A stretch of 64,000 nt of DNA from Pseudonocardia hierapolitana (GCF_007994075.1 NZ_VIWU01000001.1:4092001-4156000), one strand, 5' to 3'; shown: positions 42,029 to 51,067, counted from the first letter of the stretch. The notes: generated by a model not told the origin, from the letters alone. Program-made: numbers and translations.

Positions 42029-42715
42029 ATGAAACTCGGTGACCGGGCGTGGCCCGAGGTGCCCGCCGCCACCGTGCTCGTTCCGCTCGGTGCGCTCGAG
42101 CAGCACGGTCCGCACCTGCCGCTCGACACCGACGCCCGGGTCGCCGCGGCCGTCGCCGCCCGGGTTGCCGTGGTCGACCCCGCGTTGCTGGTAGCGCCCC
42201 CGCTCGCCTACGGCGCCTCCGGCGAGCACGAAGGCTTCCCGGGCACGTTGTCGATCGGGCACGAGGCGCTCGGTGCGGTCCTCGTCGAGCTGGGGCGCTC
42301 GGCGTTCGGATGGGCGTCGCGGCTCGTGTTCGTCAACGGGCACGGCGGCAACCTCCCCACCGTCCCTGAGGCGGTGGCGCAGCTGCGCCACGAGGGCCGC
42401 GACGCGGCGTGGTCGCCGTGCGTCGTGGCCGGCGGGGACGCGCACGCGGGCCGCACCGAGACGTCGATTCTGCTCGCGCTGGACCCCGGCGCGGTCCGGC
42501 TGGGCGCCGCCGAACCGGGGGCGACCGCGCCGCTCACCGAGCTGCTCCCCGCTATGCGGGCGGGTGGCGTGGCGGCGGTGAGCCCGAACGGCGTGCTGGG
42601 CGACCCGACCGGCGCGAGCGCGCCGGAAGGCGAGCGCCTGCTGGGCGAGATGACCGCAGAGCTCACAGCCGGTCTCGCGCGCTGGCGCCCGGACCCAGCC
42701 GGCCGCCTGACCTGA
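42029..42715 (+). CDS. mftE: Mycofactocin creatininase-like peptidase
   Basis: 228 aa. Creatininase-family metal ligands are visible: 'PLGALEQHGPHLPLDTDA' (Glu, His, Asp), 'FVNGHGGNLP' and the Glu in 'GRTETSILL'. It releases the modified dipeptide from MftA. A broken copy of its central part lies at 45022-45155, beyond the three-gene cassette. Confidence 0.93.
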   Translation: MKLGDRAWPEVPAATVLVPLGALEQHGPHLPLDTDARVAAAVAARVAVVDPALLVAPPLAYGASGEHEGFPGTLSIGHEALGAVLVELGRSAFGWASRLVFVNGHGGNLPTVPEAVAQLRHEGRDAAWSPCVVAGGDAHAGRTETSILLALDPGAVRLGAAEPGATAPLTELLPAMRAGGVAAVSPNGVLGDPTGASAPEGERLLGEMTAELTAGLARWRPDPAGRLT

Positions 42716-42764
42716 CGACCCGGGCCAGGCGGTCGGGCATCCGCCTGCCGTGCGTGTCGTCGTG

Positions 42765-43673
42765 TCACAGAGTTGGCGCTACCCCGCCCTTCTTCTCCCG
42801 CAGCATTCGGCGCACCGCGGCAATCACACGGTCGATGCCGGACTCCTGCAGCTTGAACTCCTGTTCCGGCCGGTCGTCATCTCGGATCTCGACGATGATC
42901 GAGCTTCGATCTCCGCTGGAGACGATGATCTGGAACTCACGGGTCATGGTGTGACGGAACGCCGTATCGCTGGTCCCGCCGCCGGGAAGGATCAACTGAA
43001 ATCCTTCCGGCGCCCGCGTCTTCGTCGTGACGGCGACGACGTCCGGGTAGTGGTACTCGTGGGTGTCCTCGTTCCTGCGGCGGCCTGTAACGAAATCGAG
43101 CACGCACTCGTAGATTGCCAGGTGGTGTCCGGTCGGACAGATGACCATGACCTCGTACACGGCGAATCGCCAGACCCGGTCTACGCCCTGCCGTCCCCGC
43201 GATCTCTCGGCCGGCCCGAATACCACCAGTGGGCCGCGGCCCTGATCGGCGAGCCTGCGGCGCCCGCTGATCTGCGCCCACTGATCCACCTCGTAGCTGC
43301 GGAGCTCCAACTCGTCCGCCGTGACGTCGAGCCGCTCCATTGCGCGACGGGCCACCCTGGCGAGGTCCTGGTTGAGGATACGGTCCATATCGACATCGGA
43401 AGGCTTCGGCTCGGCGGCCTCGTAACGCCTGCGATAGGACGAGAGCGCGATTCGTCCTTGGAGCGCGGCAATGGCGCCGACACCGGCCGCCAACAAAGCC
43501 AGCAACGATTGCTGGGCGATCAGCAGGGTGGCTGCGCCGATGAGTCCGACGACGCCTACCCACATCACACGGATCGCGCGAGTCTCTTCCCGTGCGTCCG
43601 GCGTGATCTTGAAGTACTTGCGGACCTTCTTTCTCCGCTCCTCCGTGTCCGGTTGTCCGATCGTTGTCGTCAT
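42765..43673 (-). CDS. Unknown membrane protein of three-gene cassette
   Basis: 302 aa, not recognised. Residues 1-32 are charged, two adjacent membrane segments lie at ~33-75 ('WVGVVGLIGAATLLIAQQSL' and a second), and the rest (~80-302) is soluble, with a mixed alpha/beta look: 'VWRFAVYEVMVICPTGHHLA', 'HEYHYPDVVAVTTKTRAPEG'. It is the last gene of a coupled trio (ATGA overlap with the gene before it). Base composition looks less GC-biased than neighbouring genes. The end lies 50 bases from the mftE stop, convergent. Confidence 0.75.
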   Translation of the reverse strand: MTTTIGQPDTEERRKKVRKYFKITPDAREETRAIRVMWVGVVGLIGAATLLIAQQSLLALLAAGVGAIAALQGRIALSSYRRRYEAAEPKPSDVDMDRILNQDLARVARRAMERLDVTADELELRSYEVDQWAQISGRRRLADQGRGPLVVFGPAERSRGRQGVDRVWRFAVYEVMVICPTGHHLAIYECVLDFVTGRRRNEDTHEYHYPDVVAVTTKTRAPEGFQLILPGGGTSDTAFRHTMTREFQIIVSSGDRSSIIVEIRDDDRPEQEFKLQESGIDRVIAAVRRMLREKKGGVAPTL

Positions 43674-44173
43674 CGTGATCCGTCGCCCTCCCGGCGCTGC
43701 GCCAGGACGCGCCAGACGCGCGCCTCGCGGGCCGGCACGTGGCGGAGGATGAGCTCCGCAGAATCGCTCGCCGTGTGGCGAGCGGTGTCGAGGACGTCCT
43801 CGGGCGGATGGTCCGCCCGCCGCCAGCGAAGCCCGGCATCCTCGATCACCAGGGCGTGCAGAACACGCGCCTCCGGGAGGTCGGCGGCCGCCCGGAGATG
43901 CGCACGAATCTGGGAGATCATCTCCCTGCTGTGGCGGTTCGGTCGTCGGCCCTGCAGCAAGGCGATGGCGCGCAGGAAATTCAGGTGTACGTCGGTCGGC
44001 CTTGCGGCCAATGCGTCCCTGAACTGCCGAGCTGCCAGTTCGTACTGGCCCTGATCAAGGAATTCGCGCCCGATCCGGCCGGGATCGGTCGTGGGGCCGG
44101 TCGTCTGGTGGATCGTATCGGCGATCTGAACGATCTGAGCGTCGATCCGCTCGAACCTGTTCTCCTTGCTCAT
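43670..44173 (-). CDS. Unknown TPR-like protein of three-gene cassette
   Basis: 167 aa, no family recognised. Residues ~38-75 ('LDQGQYELAARQFRDALAAR' then 'DVHLNFLRAIALLQGR') look like TPR helices. The N-terminus 'RFERIDAQIVQIADTI' resembles the start of the preceding gene product ('NSINASVVQISDVI'), suggesting a shared docking helix. Coupled on both sides (TAATG and ATGA). Confidence 0.75.
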   Translation of the reverse strand: MSKENRFERIDAQIVQIADTIHQTTGPTTDPGRIGREFLDQGQYELAARQFRDALAARPTDVHLNFLRAIALLQGRRPNRHSREMISQIRAHLRAAADLPEARVLHALVIEDAGLRWRRADHPPEDVLDTARHTASDSAELILRHVPAREARVWRVLAQRREGDGSR

Positions 44174-44532
44174 TACGCCCCGGCCAGAGTTCGTACGATC
44201 CCGTCGATCGCCTCGGCGATGCCGGCCGTCGCAGTGAGGCCCTCCGCCACGGACTTGAGTCGCGTCAGCGCGGTGATGGCTCGCCCGCGGTCCGGCTGGT
44301 CCCCGCCCATCTCGGCTTCGGCTGCGCGAGTCAGCGCCAGCATCTCTTCAGCTCTCGCCTGATCGACCGCACCGGTCCGGGTGAGTTCGTCGACGCGGTT
44401 GCGTACCTCGGTGAGCCGGGATCGGGCCGTCGCCGCTTCGGACATCGCGAGCACTGGGCCGAGATTCGCGATCACATCACTGATCTGGACAACGGAAGCG
44501 TTGATGCTGTTGCTCTCGAACTGGTTCTTCAT
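44173..44532 (-). CDS. Unknown helical protein of three-gene cassette
   Basis: 119 aa, no family recognised. Almost entirely helical by composition, with long charged helices at ~35-75. 'FESNSINASVVQISDVIANL' at the N-terminus shares its pattern with the next gene's product. GAGGGG lies six bases ahead of the ATG. First gene of the trio, transcribed away from the pseudogene mosaic. Confidence 0.75.
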   Translation of the reverse strand: MKNQFESNSINASVVQISDVIANLGPVLAMSEAATARSRLTEVRNRVDELTRTGAVDQARAEEMLALTRAAEAEMGGDQPDRGRAITALTRLKSVAEGLTATAGIAEAIDGIVRTLAGA

Positions 44533-44658
44533 CTGCGCCCCTCGATAACCAATGCGCGTTCGACGAGCGCGGCACGTACGTCGCGATCGAGCCGCCCGAT
44601 GTTGCCTCTTTGCGCGCCACCGCGAGAAAGTGCACTCCTTCGGAGCAGCGGCCCTGCT

Positions 44659-45021
44659 TCAGGGGAGCGTGGTCAGCTTCCGGAGCTCTCCGTCCCAGGT
44701 GCAGGCCGTGTCGGTGCCATCCGGCCAGGTCACCGCGACCGCGCTGTCGGGCCTCAACTTCGGGGTTCCCGCGGACGGAGCCGCCGTGAGCGTCAAGGCG
44801 CTGACCAGTAGCTCGACCGGCACGACCGTGCCGCGGAGGTTGGCACGAGCGCCCACCCGCCGTAGGCCGTGCCCGGCGGGGCTCGCTGGACCTGGGCGTC
44901 GTCGGAACCGTGGCAGCCGAACAGCCTGGTGACCGTTTCGCCGGTGCGCAACCGCGACGCCGTCGACCTGCGGATCGAGCTCCTGCGGGGTCGCGGCGGC
45001 CAGCGCCCATCCCGTCACCGT
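44659..45021 (-). pseudogene. Broken copy of the DUF2264 C-terminus
   Basis: On the minus strand this codes for 'TGWALAAATPQELDPQVDGV', then shifts frame, then 'LLVSALTLTAAP' and 'VTWPDGTDTACTWDGE', matching the last ~120 residues of the intact DUF2264 gene at 46308-48239. It is frameshifted and has no start or upstream part. It is joined at 45021/45022 to a fragment of mftE on the other strand. Confidence 0.8.
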
Positions 45022-45155
45022 GCTGGTCGCGCCGCCCCTCGCCTACGGCGCGTCGGGCGAGCACGACGGCTTCCTCGGCACGCTGTCGATCGGGCACGAG
45101 GCCCTGCGTGCCGTGCTCGTCGAGCTGGGCCGCTCGGCGTTCCGGTGCGGCGCGA
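45022..45155 (+). pseudogene. Broken internal fragment of mftE
   Basis: Codes for 'LVAPPLAYGASGEHDGFLGT' and continues 'LSIGHEALRAVLVELGRSAF', nearly identical to residues ~54-92 of the intact MftE at 42029. It lacks both ends and the metal-binding N-terminus. Confidence 0.85.
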
Positions 45156-45916
45156 AAGCGGGCAAAACGACACGGGAACGCCCCGAACTGCCGATCACGT
45201 CGCTCCAGCGGGCGCGAAGCGCCGCCACAGTGGCGCGGACAGGGCTCGTGATCGGCCCGAGGAGCACCTCAGCGTCTCCGCCGCCTGGTGTGCTGCTCGG
45301 AACGATCTGCACCGCTCACGCACCCGTTCTTCACCCAGGCAGGCCATCGACCGGGTGCGTGGGCCGACACGGGGCGCGCGAGCGGACACCGGGCGCGTGG
45401 CCGGCACGGAGCCCACCTTCACCTGCCCGTGGCACCGGCCTGCTGGCGGCGCCGCCCGCCCCACTGGGCAGTCCCCCGGCGCAGCCCCGCGGCACCGCCG
45501 CTGTGATCGCCGCGAGACGCACATCAGGGTCCCCGCCGAGCCCGTGCCGCGCTGATCGAACGATCTGCACCGCTCACGCACCCGTTGTCAGCTCAGGCGC
45601 CCCGTCGACGCGGTGCGTGGGCCGACACGGGGTGCGTGAGCGCACACCGGGTGCGTGACCGGCGTGGAGGTTCGCCGTCGCGTGTCCGTGAGACCGGCCT
45701 GCTGGCGGCGCCGCGCGGCCCATCGGGCGGGCCGGCGGCCTCCCCGCATCTGCTTGCCCGCACAATGCGCGGCGCCGTCAGGAGGCCCCACCGACAGCCA
45801 TGAGCGCGGTCGCGGCGGCCTCTCCGAGAGATCCGCCGGCTTAAGGCAACACCCTCGATCTGCCGCCCTCACACCACTTCTGGCGATCCCCGGCCCGGAC
45901 GCCTCGCCGTGGCGGC
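45156..45916. other. Gene-free stretch with imperfect tandem repeats
   Basis: No convincing gene. Two copies of a ~180-base unit begin at 45301 and 45559 with AACGATCTGCACCGCTCACG. Each contains short reiterated GGTGCGTG...GACAC(C/G)GG blocks and the shared end CGGCCTGCTGGCGGCGCCGC. Short ORFs here are by-products of the high GC content. Confidence 0.65.
45301..45735. repeat. Two imperfect ~180-bp direct repeats with 18-19 bp inner units
   Basis: Copies 45301-~45480 and 45559-~45735, period 258. Inside copy 2 the block GGTGCGTGGGCCGACACG is followed by GGGTGCGTGAGCGCACACC and GGGTGCGTGACCGG, iteron-like. Copy 1 has the same layout with several C/T changes. Confidence 0.7.
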
Positions 45917-46186
45917 TCAGGCGGCCTCTGCCGCCTGCCCGGACTCCCGAACGAGATCGGCGAGGTGGACGGTCATCAGGTAGAGGCGCCGTTCCAGCAG
46001 CCGGTCGATGTCCTGCCGTGCCGCCTCCTTGAACTTGGGGGTGAGGTTGGAGCGCGGCCCCATGTGCTCTCGCCGCTCGGCGATGTGCCGGTCGACGCTG
46101 GCGATGTCCGGGCAGGGGAACCGGTAACCGGGCAGGACGCTGGGGACGGTATCGGCGGGATCGGGTACGTCGGATCCGTACAACAT
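45917..46186 (-). CDS. Small conserved-looking hypothetical protein
   Basis: 89 aa from ATG 46186. Not recognised. 'LYGSDVPDPADTVPSVLPGY' is followed by a helical part rich in Arg and Glu ('SVDRHIAERREHMGPRSNL', 'AARQDIDRLLERRLYLMTVH'). AGGT lies about six bases upstream. It is the last gene in line with the sugar operon, 121 bases after the DUF2264 gene, and may be cotranscribed. A CAGGCGGC/GCCGCCTG hairpin spans its 3' end. Confidence 0.55.
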   Translation of the reverse strand: MLYGSDVPDPADTVPSVLPGYRFPCPDIASVDRHIAERREHMGPRSNLTPKFKEAARQDIDRLLERRLYLMTVHLADLVRESGQAAEAA

Positions 46187-46307
46187 GGGCAACTACCTGG
46201 GGGAGCGTGTTCGCGGGGGGAGCGGCTGCAAGCCTGCGGCCGCGGTGCTACGCATCGGTCAACGAGCGATGTCGCCCACGAAAATCCGCTCGCTGGGGTC
46301 GATCCGG

Positions 46308-48239
46308 TCACACATCGATGTCCGAGTGCGAGGGCGTCGTCACCACCACCGGGGTCGGGGCGGTCCAGGTGCACGTCGTGCGGCCACCGTCGGGCCAGCC
46401 GATCGACACCTCGGCGCCCGCCACCTCGACCTCGGGGGCGCCGGAATCGGGTGCCGCCGTGAGCGTCGAAGCGCTCACCAGCAGCTCGCCCGGCACCACG
46501 GTGCCGCGCAGGGTCGGCACCAGCGCCCACGCGCCGTAGGCCGTGCCCTGCGGGGCCCGCTGGACCTCGGCGGCGTCGAAGCCGTTGCAGCCGATGAGAC
46601 GGGCCGCCGTTTCGCCGGTGCGCATCGCGACCGCGACGCTGTCGACCTGCGGTTCGAGCTCCTGCGGGGTCGCGGCGGCCAGCGCCCATCCCGTCACCGT
46701 GACGGGAGTGCCGGCGGGCACGGCACGCAGCCGGTGGGCGTGCACCTCCCACGCGCCCCGCGCGACGACCAGGCTCTCGATCCGGCCCTGGGGCAGCACG
46801 GGCCCGCCCGCGACCGGCGGGCCGCCCGGGAAGGCGGGCGGGCCCGGGAACTGCGGCTGGTGCCACGAGGCCACCCAGTCGGGACCGCTGCCGATCGGGT
46901 GGATCCGCCGCCGGACGCTCTCCCGGCCGCGGACGTGCAGGGCGATGTGGTTGTCGGGCGCGTTGCGGACGGCGGTCGGGCCGGTGCGGGTGGAGTAGGC
47001 GAGCCGGGCGTAGAGCGGGTCGGGATCGCCGCCGTCGGCGTCCCACGGGTTCAGGTGGTCGCTGCCGTGGTTGTGCACGCGCACCATGCCGTCCGCCTCG
47101 GTCGTCTGCACCAGCCAGCCGACGGACGGGATGACGATCGTGCGGTCCGGCCCTGCCGACGGCGGCGGCTCCTCGACGGCCGTCCAGAGCGGCGCCGTCT
47201 CCGGTAGGAGCAGCCCGACGAAGCCCTTGCTCGCCCAGTACGGCGAGGCGGGCCCGGAGTAGGTCTGCAGGGTGGCGGCGTGCGGGCCGTGCCAGCCGCG
47301 GGAGAAGATCCCGTCGGTGAGCGCGCCGCGGTCGAGGAAGTAGCGCAGGCCCGCCGACAGGATCCGCCGGGTCTGGCCCGGCCGCAGCGGCGTCCACCCG
47401 ACCACCTCGCCCAGCGCGACGGCCGCCAGCGCAGCGGTGCGGTAGGTGAGCGAGCGGCCCTGGTGGAGCGACGCCCCGTTGGCGTCGAACGTGGCGGCGA
47501 ACGAGCCGAGGAACTCCTCCAGCCGCGGGCCGAGGCGTTCCAGCTGGGCGGTGTCGCCGCGCAGGTGCGCGACCAGCACGGGGTAGAGGTGCATGGCCCA
47601 GCCGATGTAGTGGTCGAAGGCGCGGCCGTCACCGTCGCTGTACCAGCCGTCGCCCCGGTACCAGCCTTCGAGGAGGTCGTGCGCGCGGTCGATGGCGCGG
47701 GCCGTCTCGGCGTCGCCGCGGCCCACCTCGTCGAGGAACGCGGCCACCGCCATCGGGAACAGATACCAGTTGTTCGGCGCGGGCTCGTTCCGCAGGGCGC
47801 CGCGCAGCCACCCTTCGAGACGGTCCTGTTCGGCGGCGCCGAGCAGATCCCACGTCCAGCGCCGCGCGGTGAGCAGTCCGAGCGCCACCGACGCCGACTC
47901 CACCATCGGCTGCCCACCGGGCCCGTGCGAGCCGATGGGCGGCCACGCGTCGGGACCGGTCGGCCCCGGCCCGCTCACCAGGCCCTCGCGGTAGGGGGCG
48001 AGCGCGGTGCCGTCCCCGTCACCGGCGGCGCGGAACGCCGCGAGCAGGAACGTGCGGGCGAACCCCTCGAGGCCGTCGGAGACGACGCCGGCCTTCGCGG
48101 GCGCGCCGGGCAGGTCGATCCGGCCGCCCCGGGGTGAGCGGTAGCGCTGCACGGCGGCGAGCAGGTCGTCGGCGACGGTGGTCCAGTGCTTGCGGGTCCA
48201 GCCGGTGTGCGGGCTCAGGTCGTGGTCGTCGACGGGAAT
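46308..48239 (-). CDS. DUF2264 protein (putative glycoside-active alpha-toroid enzyme)
   Basis: About 643 aa. DUF2264 proteins have an (alpha/alpha) toroid and are found with sugar transporters. Seen here: 'GWYRGDGWYSDGDGRAFDHY', 'HQGRSLTYRTAALAAVAL', 'FSRGWHGPHAATLQTYSGPA' and a beta-rich C-terminus. Family-like residues ('DHDLSPHTGWTRKHWTTVAD') precede the first ATG/GTG/TTG in frame (GTG 48152). Upstream, GAGGAG sits seven bases ahead of an ATT at 48239, so translation may start at ATT; otherwise it starts at GTG 48152 and loses conserved residues. It lies 17 bases after the dehydrogenase gene. Confidence 0.85.
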   Translation of the reverse strand: MPVDDHDLSPHTGWTRKHWTTVADDLLAAVQRYRSPRGGRIDLPGAPAKAGVVSDGLEGFARTFLLAAFRAAGDGDGTALAPYREGLVSGPGPTGPDAWPPIGSHGPGGQPMVESASVALGLLTARRWTWDLLGAAEQDRLEGWLRGALRNEPAPNNWYLFPMAVAAFLDEVGRGDAETARAIDRAHDLLEGWYRGDGWYSDGDGRAFDHYIGWAMHLYPVLVAHLRGDTAQLERLGPRLEEFLGSFAATFDANGASLHQGRSLTYRTAALAAVALGEVVGWTPLRPGQTRRILSAGLRYFLDRGALTDGIFSRGWHGPHAATLQTYSGPASPYWASKGFVGLLLPETAPLWTAVEEPPPSAGPDRTIVIPSVGWLVQTTEADGMVRVHNHGSDHLNPWDADGGDPDPLYARLAYSTRTGPTAVRNAPDNHIALHVRGRESVRRRIHPIGSGPDWVASWHQPQFPGPPAFPGGPPVAGGPVLPQGRIESLVVARGAWEVHAHRLRAVPAGTPVTVTGWALAAATPQELEPQVDSVAVAMRTGETAARLIGCNGFDAAEVQRAPQGTAYGAWALVPTLRGTVVPGELLVSASTLTAAPDSGAPEVEVAGAEVSIGWPDGGRTTCTWTAPTPVVVTTPSHSDIDV

Positions 48240-48255
48240 CGGGGGTCTCCTCTTC

Positions 48256-49245
48256 TCAAGCGGTCAGCGGGAGAAGCTCGCGTCGCACCGGATGGGCGAA
48301 CGGTTGACCCGCGGCCCACCGCTGCACCTCGTCGGCCGCGGCGTCTGCGAGCCTGCGCAGCTCGTTGCCCTTCGACCCGGCGACGTGCGGGGTGAGCAGC
48401 ACCCCGTCGCAGTCCCACAGCGGTGAGCCGGGGGGCAGCGGCTCCGGGGTCGTCACGTCGAGCACGGCGCGCAGCCGCCCGGACAGCAGCTCGCGTTCCA
48501 GTGCGGCGTGGTCGACGAGCCCGCCACGCGCGGTGTTGAGCAGGGTGGCTCCGTCGCGCATGAGCCCGAGCAGCCGGGCGTCGACCATGCCGGTGGTCTC
48601 GGGCAGCAGCGGCGCGTGCAGCGACACCACACCCGAGCGGGCGAACAGGTCGTCGAGCCCCACCGGCTCGGCGCCGAGCGCCCGTACCTCGGCGTCGGCC
48701 ACGTACGGGTCGTGCAGGAGGACGTCGAGGTCGAACGGCCGTAGCAGGTCGGCCACCCGGCGGCCGATCAACGAGGCCCCGAGCAGGCCGACGGTGGCGC
48801 CGTAGTTGCCGGCGTCGGGGTAGAGCGTGTTCCAGTCGCGTTGCGCCCGCGCCGCGCGGAACTCCCGAGCGATGTCCGGCACCCGCTTGCCGGCGAGCAG
48901 GATCATCGCCACGGAGTACTCGGCCACCGGAACGGCGTTGGCCGCCGCCGCCGAGCTGACGACGATGCCCCGCTCCCAGCACTCCTCGGTGACGTGGCGG
49001 CGCACGGTGCCGGCCGTGTGGACGATCGCGCGGAGCCGGGGTGCCGCGGCGAGGACGTCCGCGGTGATCGGTGCGCAGCCCCAGCCGGTGATCAGCAGCT
49101 CCACGCCGGCGAGATCGGCGCGTTCGAACCCGTCGAAGACCACGTCCGGGTCGATGTCGACGGCGGCCGCGATCCGCTCGACGGCTGCCGGGTGCAGCAG
49201 CTGCCGGGCGGTGCTGGTGGCCATCGCGAACGCCGCGCGCGCCAC
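48256..49245 (-). CDS. D-isomer-specific 2-hydroxyacid dehydrogenase
   Basis: 329 aa from GTG 49245 (TAGTG overlap with the permease; GGGAG eight bases upstream). NAD motif 'VGLLGASLIGRRVADLL', catalytic Arg in 'LNTARGGLVD', Glu in 'LDVTTPEPLPP' and His in 'LTPHVAGSKGNE', where the usual Gly after HxAG is replaced but the His is kept. It probably reduces or oxidises a sugar-derived 2-keto/2-hydroxy acid in the pathway served by the ABC transporter. Confidence 0.92.
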   Translation of the reverse strand: MARAAFAMATSTARQLLHPAAVERIAAAVDIDPDVVFDGFERADLAGVELLITGWGCAPITADVLAAAPRLRAIVHTAGTVRRHVTEECWERGIVVSSAAAANAVPVAEYSVAMILLAGKRVPDIAREFRAARAQRDWNTLYPDAGNYGATVGLLGASLIGRRVADLLRPFDLDVLLHDPYVADAEVRALGAEPVGLDDLFARSGVVSLHAPLLPETTGMVDARLLGLMRDGATLLNTARGGLVDHAALERELLSGRLRAVLDVTTPEPLPPGSPLWDCDGVLLTPHVAGSKGNELRRLADAAADEVQRWAAGQPFAHPVRRELLPLTA

Positions 49246-50108
49246 TACTTCACACTCCCTGCCGTCAGGCCCGATCGCCAGTACCGCTGCAACATCAGGA
49301 ACGCCACGACGAGCGGGACCAGCGCGAGCAGCGAACCGATCACGACGAGCGGGTAGTAGTCCGGGAAGGTCGTTGCGGCGCTGTTCCAGGTGTAGAGGCC
49401 GAGGCTGATCGGATAGAGGTTCTCGTCGGACAGCATCACGAGCGGGAGGAAGAAGTTGTTCCAGATCGCGGTGAGCTGGAACAGGAACACCGTGACGAAG
49501 CCCGGCCCGAGCATCCGCAGCCCGATGCGGAAGAAGATGTGCAGCTCGGACGCCCCGTCGACGCGGGCGGCCTCGAGCACCTCGCCCGGGACGTAGCCGG
49601 TGGCGAACATGCGGGCGAGGTACACGCCGAACGGGTTGAACAGCACCGCGATGAACACCGCCCACATCGAGTTGGCCAGCCCGAGCCGGGACGCGATCAG
49701 GTACATCGGCAGGGCCAGCACGGTGCCCGGGATCATGACGCTGATCAGCACGAGCGCGTAGAACTGCTTCTTCCCGCGGAACTCGTACTTGTCGAACACG
49801 TACCCGGCCGCCGTGCTGACGAGCGCACCGACCGCTGCGCCGATCACCGCGTACAGGATGCTGTTGGCGTACCAGCGCAGGTAGATCCCGTCGTCCTCGG
49901 CGAGCAGGGCCCGGACGTTGCCGACGAGGTCGAAGTTCGCGAGGTCCATCAGGTTGCTGCTGAACAGGGCCTGCGTGTCCTTCGTGGCCGCGAGCAGCAG
50001 CCACATCAGCGGCAGGAGCGCGTACAGGGTGCCGGCCGCGACCACGACGTTGGTCGTGATCGCACCGACGCGGGTGCCGCGGTGCACCCGGCGATCGGCG
50101 GTCGTCAT
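49245..50108 (-). CDS. Carbohydrate ABC transporter permease (MalG-like)
   Basis: 287 aa, six membrane segments. The EAA loop reads 'EVLEAARVDGASELHIFFRI', the contact with the ATPase, and 'LGLYTWNSAATTFPDYYPLV' near the C-terminus is typical of CUT1-type MalG proteins. ATG 50108 overlaps the previous permease stop (ATGA). No ATPase gene is present in the operon, so a shared MsiK-type ATPase is likely. Confidence 0.95.
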   Translation of the reverse strand: MTTADRRVHRGTRVGAITTNVVVAAGTLYALLPLMWLLLAATKDTQALFSSNLMDLANFDLVGNVRALLAEDDGIYLRWYANSILYAVIGAAVGALVSTAAGYVFDKYEFRGKKQFYALVLISVMIPGTVLALPMYLIASRLGLANSMWAVFIAVLFNPFGVYLARMFATGYVPGEVLEAARVDGASELHIFFRIGLRMLGPGFVTVFLFQLTAIWNNFFLPLVMLSDENLYPISLGLYTWNSAATTFPDYYPLVVIGSLLALVPLVVAFLMLQRYWRSGLTAGSVK

Positions 50109-51067
50109 GCCTTGGCTCCTCGCGAGCTGAAGCGGGCCACCGCGTAGGACAGCAGGCAGCACAGGACGAGCAGCAGCACCGACGCCGCCGAGGCGAGCCC
50201 GTAGTTGCTGCGGTTGAACGCGGCTTCGAAGATGTACATGTTCGGCGTGAACCGCGACCCGACCAGCGGGGTCGCCTGCGCGAGCAGCATCGGCTCCGTG
50301 AACAGCTGCAGCGAGCCCACCAGCGTGAACATCGCGACCGTCACCACCGCGGCGCGCACCAGGGGCACCTTCACGCGCAGCGCGGTGCGCACCGCCCCTG
50401 CGCCGTCCACCGCCGCCGCCTCCATCACCTCCCGCGGCACGGCCTGCAGCGCCGCGTAGAAGATCACGGTGTTGTAGCCGAGGCCGCCCCAGAGCGCGAT
50501 GTTCACCAGCGACGGGATGAGCAGCGCCTGGCCCAGGAAGTCGATGCGGACGTCCAGGCCCGCCAGCGCGGCGAGCACCGGGCTGATGCCCGGCGTGTAG
50601 AGGTACAGCCAGATGATCGCGGCGATGATCCCCGGGATCGCGTGCGGCAGGAACAGCACCGTCTGCGCGAACCGCCTGCCCCGGGCCAGCCCGGAGTCCA
50701 GCAGCAGCGCCATCAGCAGCGAACCCGCGACGAGCAGCGGGATGAACACCACGATGTAGGCAAGCGTGACGCCGATGCTGCGCAGGAAGCTCGGGTCGGT
50801 GAGCACGACGACGAAGTTGCGGAAGCCGACGAACACGGTGCGCGCGTTGCCGAAGCCGAGCCCGGAGTGCGACGTCGAGAAGAAGCTCAGGTAGACCGCG
50901 TAGACCGCGGGGACGGCGAACACGGCGAGGCAGAGCAGGCCGAACGGGACGAGCAGCACGGCCACGGCCTTCCGCTGCCCGGGGACGCGTGGCCCGCTCC
51001 GGCCGCTGCGGCTCCGGCCGCCGGCGGCTACCGAGGTCGCGGTCGGGGTCTCGAGGATGGTGGTCAT
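50105..51067 (-). CDS. Carbohydrate ABC transporter permease (MalF-like)
   Basis: 320 aa, six membrane segments after a basic N-terminus. EAA loop 'EVMEAAAVDGAGAVRTALRV'. ATG 51067 overlaps the binding-protein stop (ATGA), so it is coupled to both neighbours. Confidence 0.95.
   Translation of the reverse strand: MTTILETPTATSVAAGGRSRSGRSGPRVPGQRKAVAVLLVPFGLLCLAVFAVPAVYAVYLSFFSTSHSGLGFGNARTVFVGFRNFVVVLTDPSFLRSIGVTLAYIVVFIPLLVAGSLLMALLLDSGLARGRRFAQTVLFLPHAIPGIIAAIIWLYLYTPGISPVLAALAGLDVRIDFLGQALLIPSLVNIALWGGLGYNTVIFYAALQAVPREVMEAAAVDGAGAVRTALRVKVPLVRAAVVTVAMFTLVGSLQLFTEPMLLAQATPLVGSRFTPNMYIFEAAFNRSNYGLASAASVLLLVLCCLLSYAVARFSSRGAKA

Noticed and set aside
44533..45916. Several 60-230 codon ORFs in the mosaic and repeat region
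   Set aside because: They are frames through the broken mftE and DUF2264 copies and the GC-rich repeats, without ribosome sites or family features.
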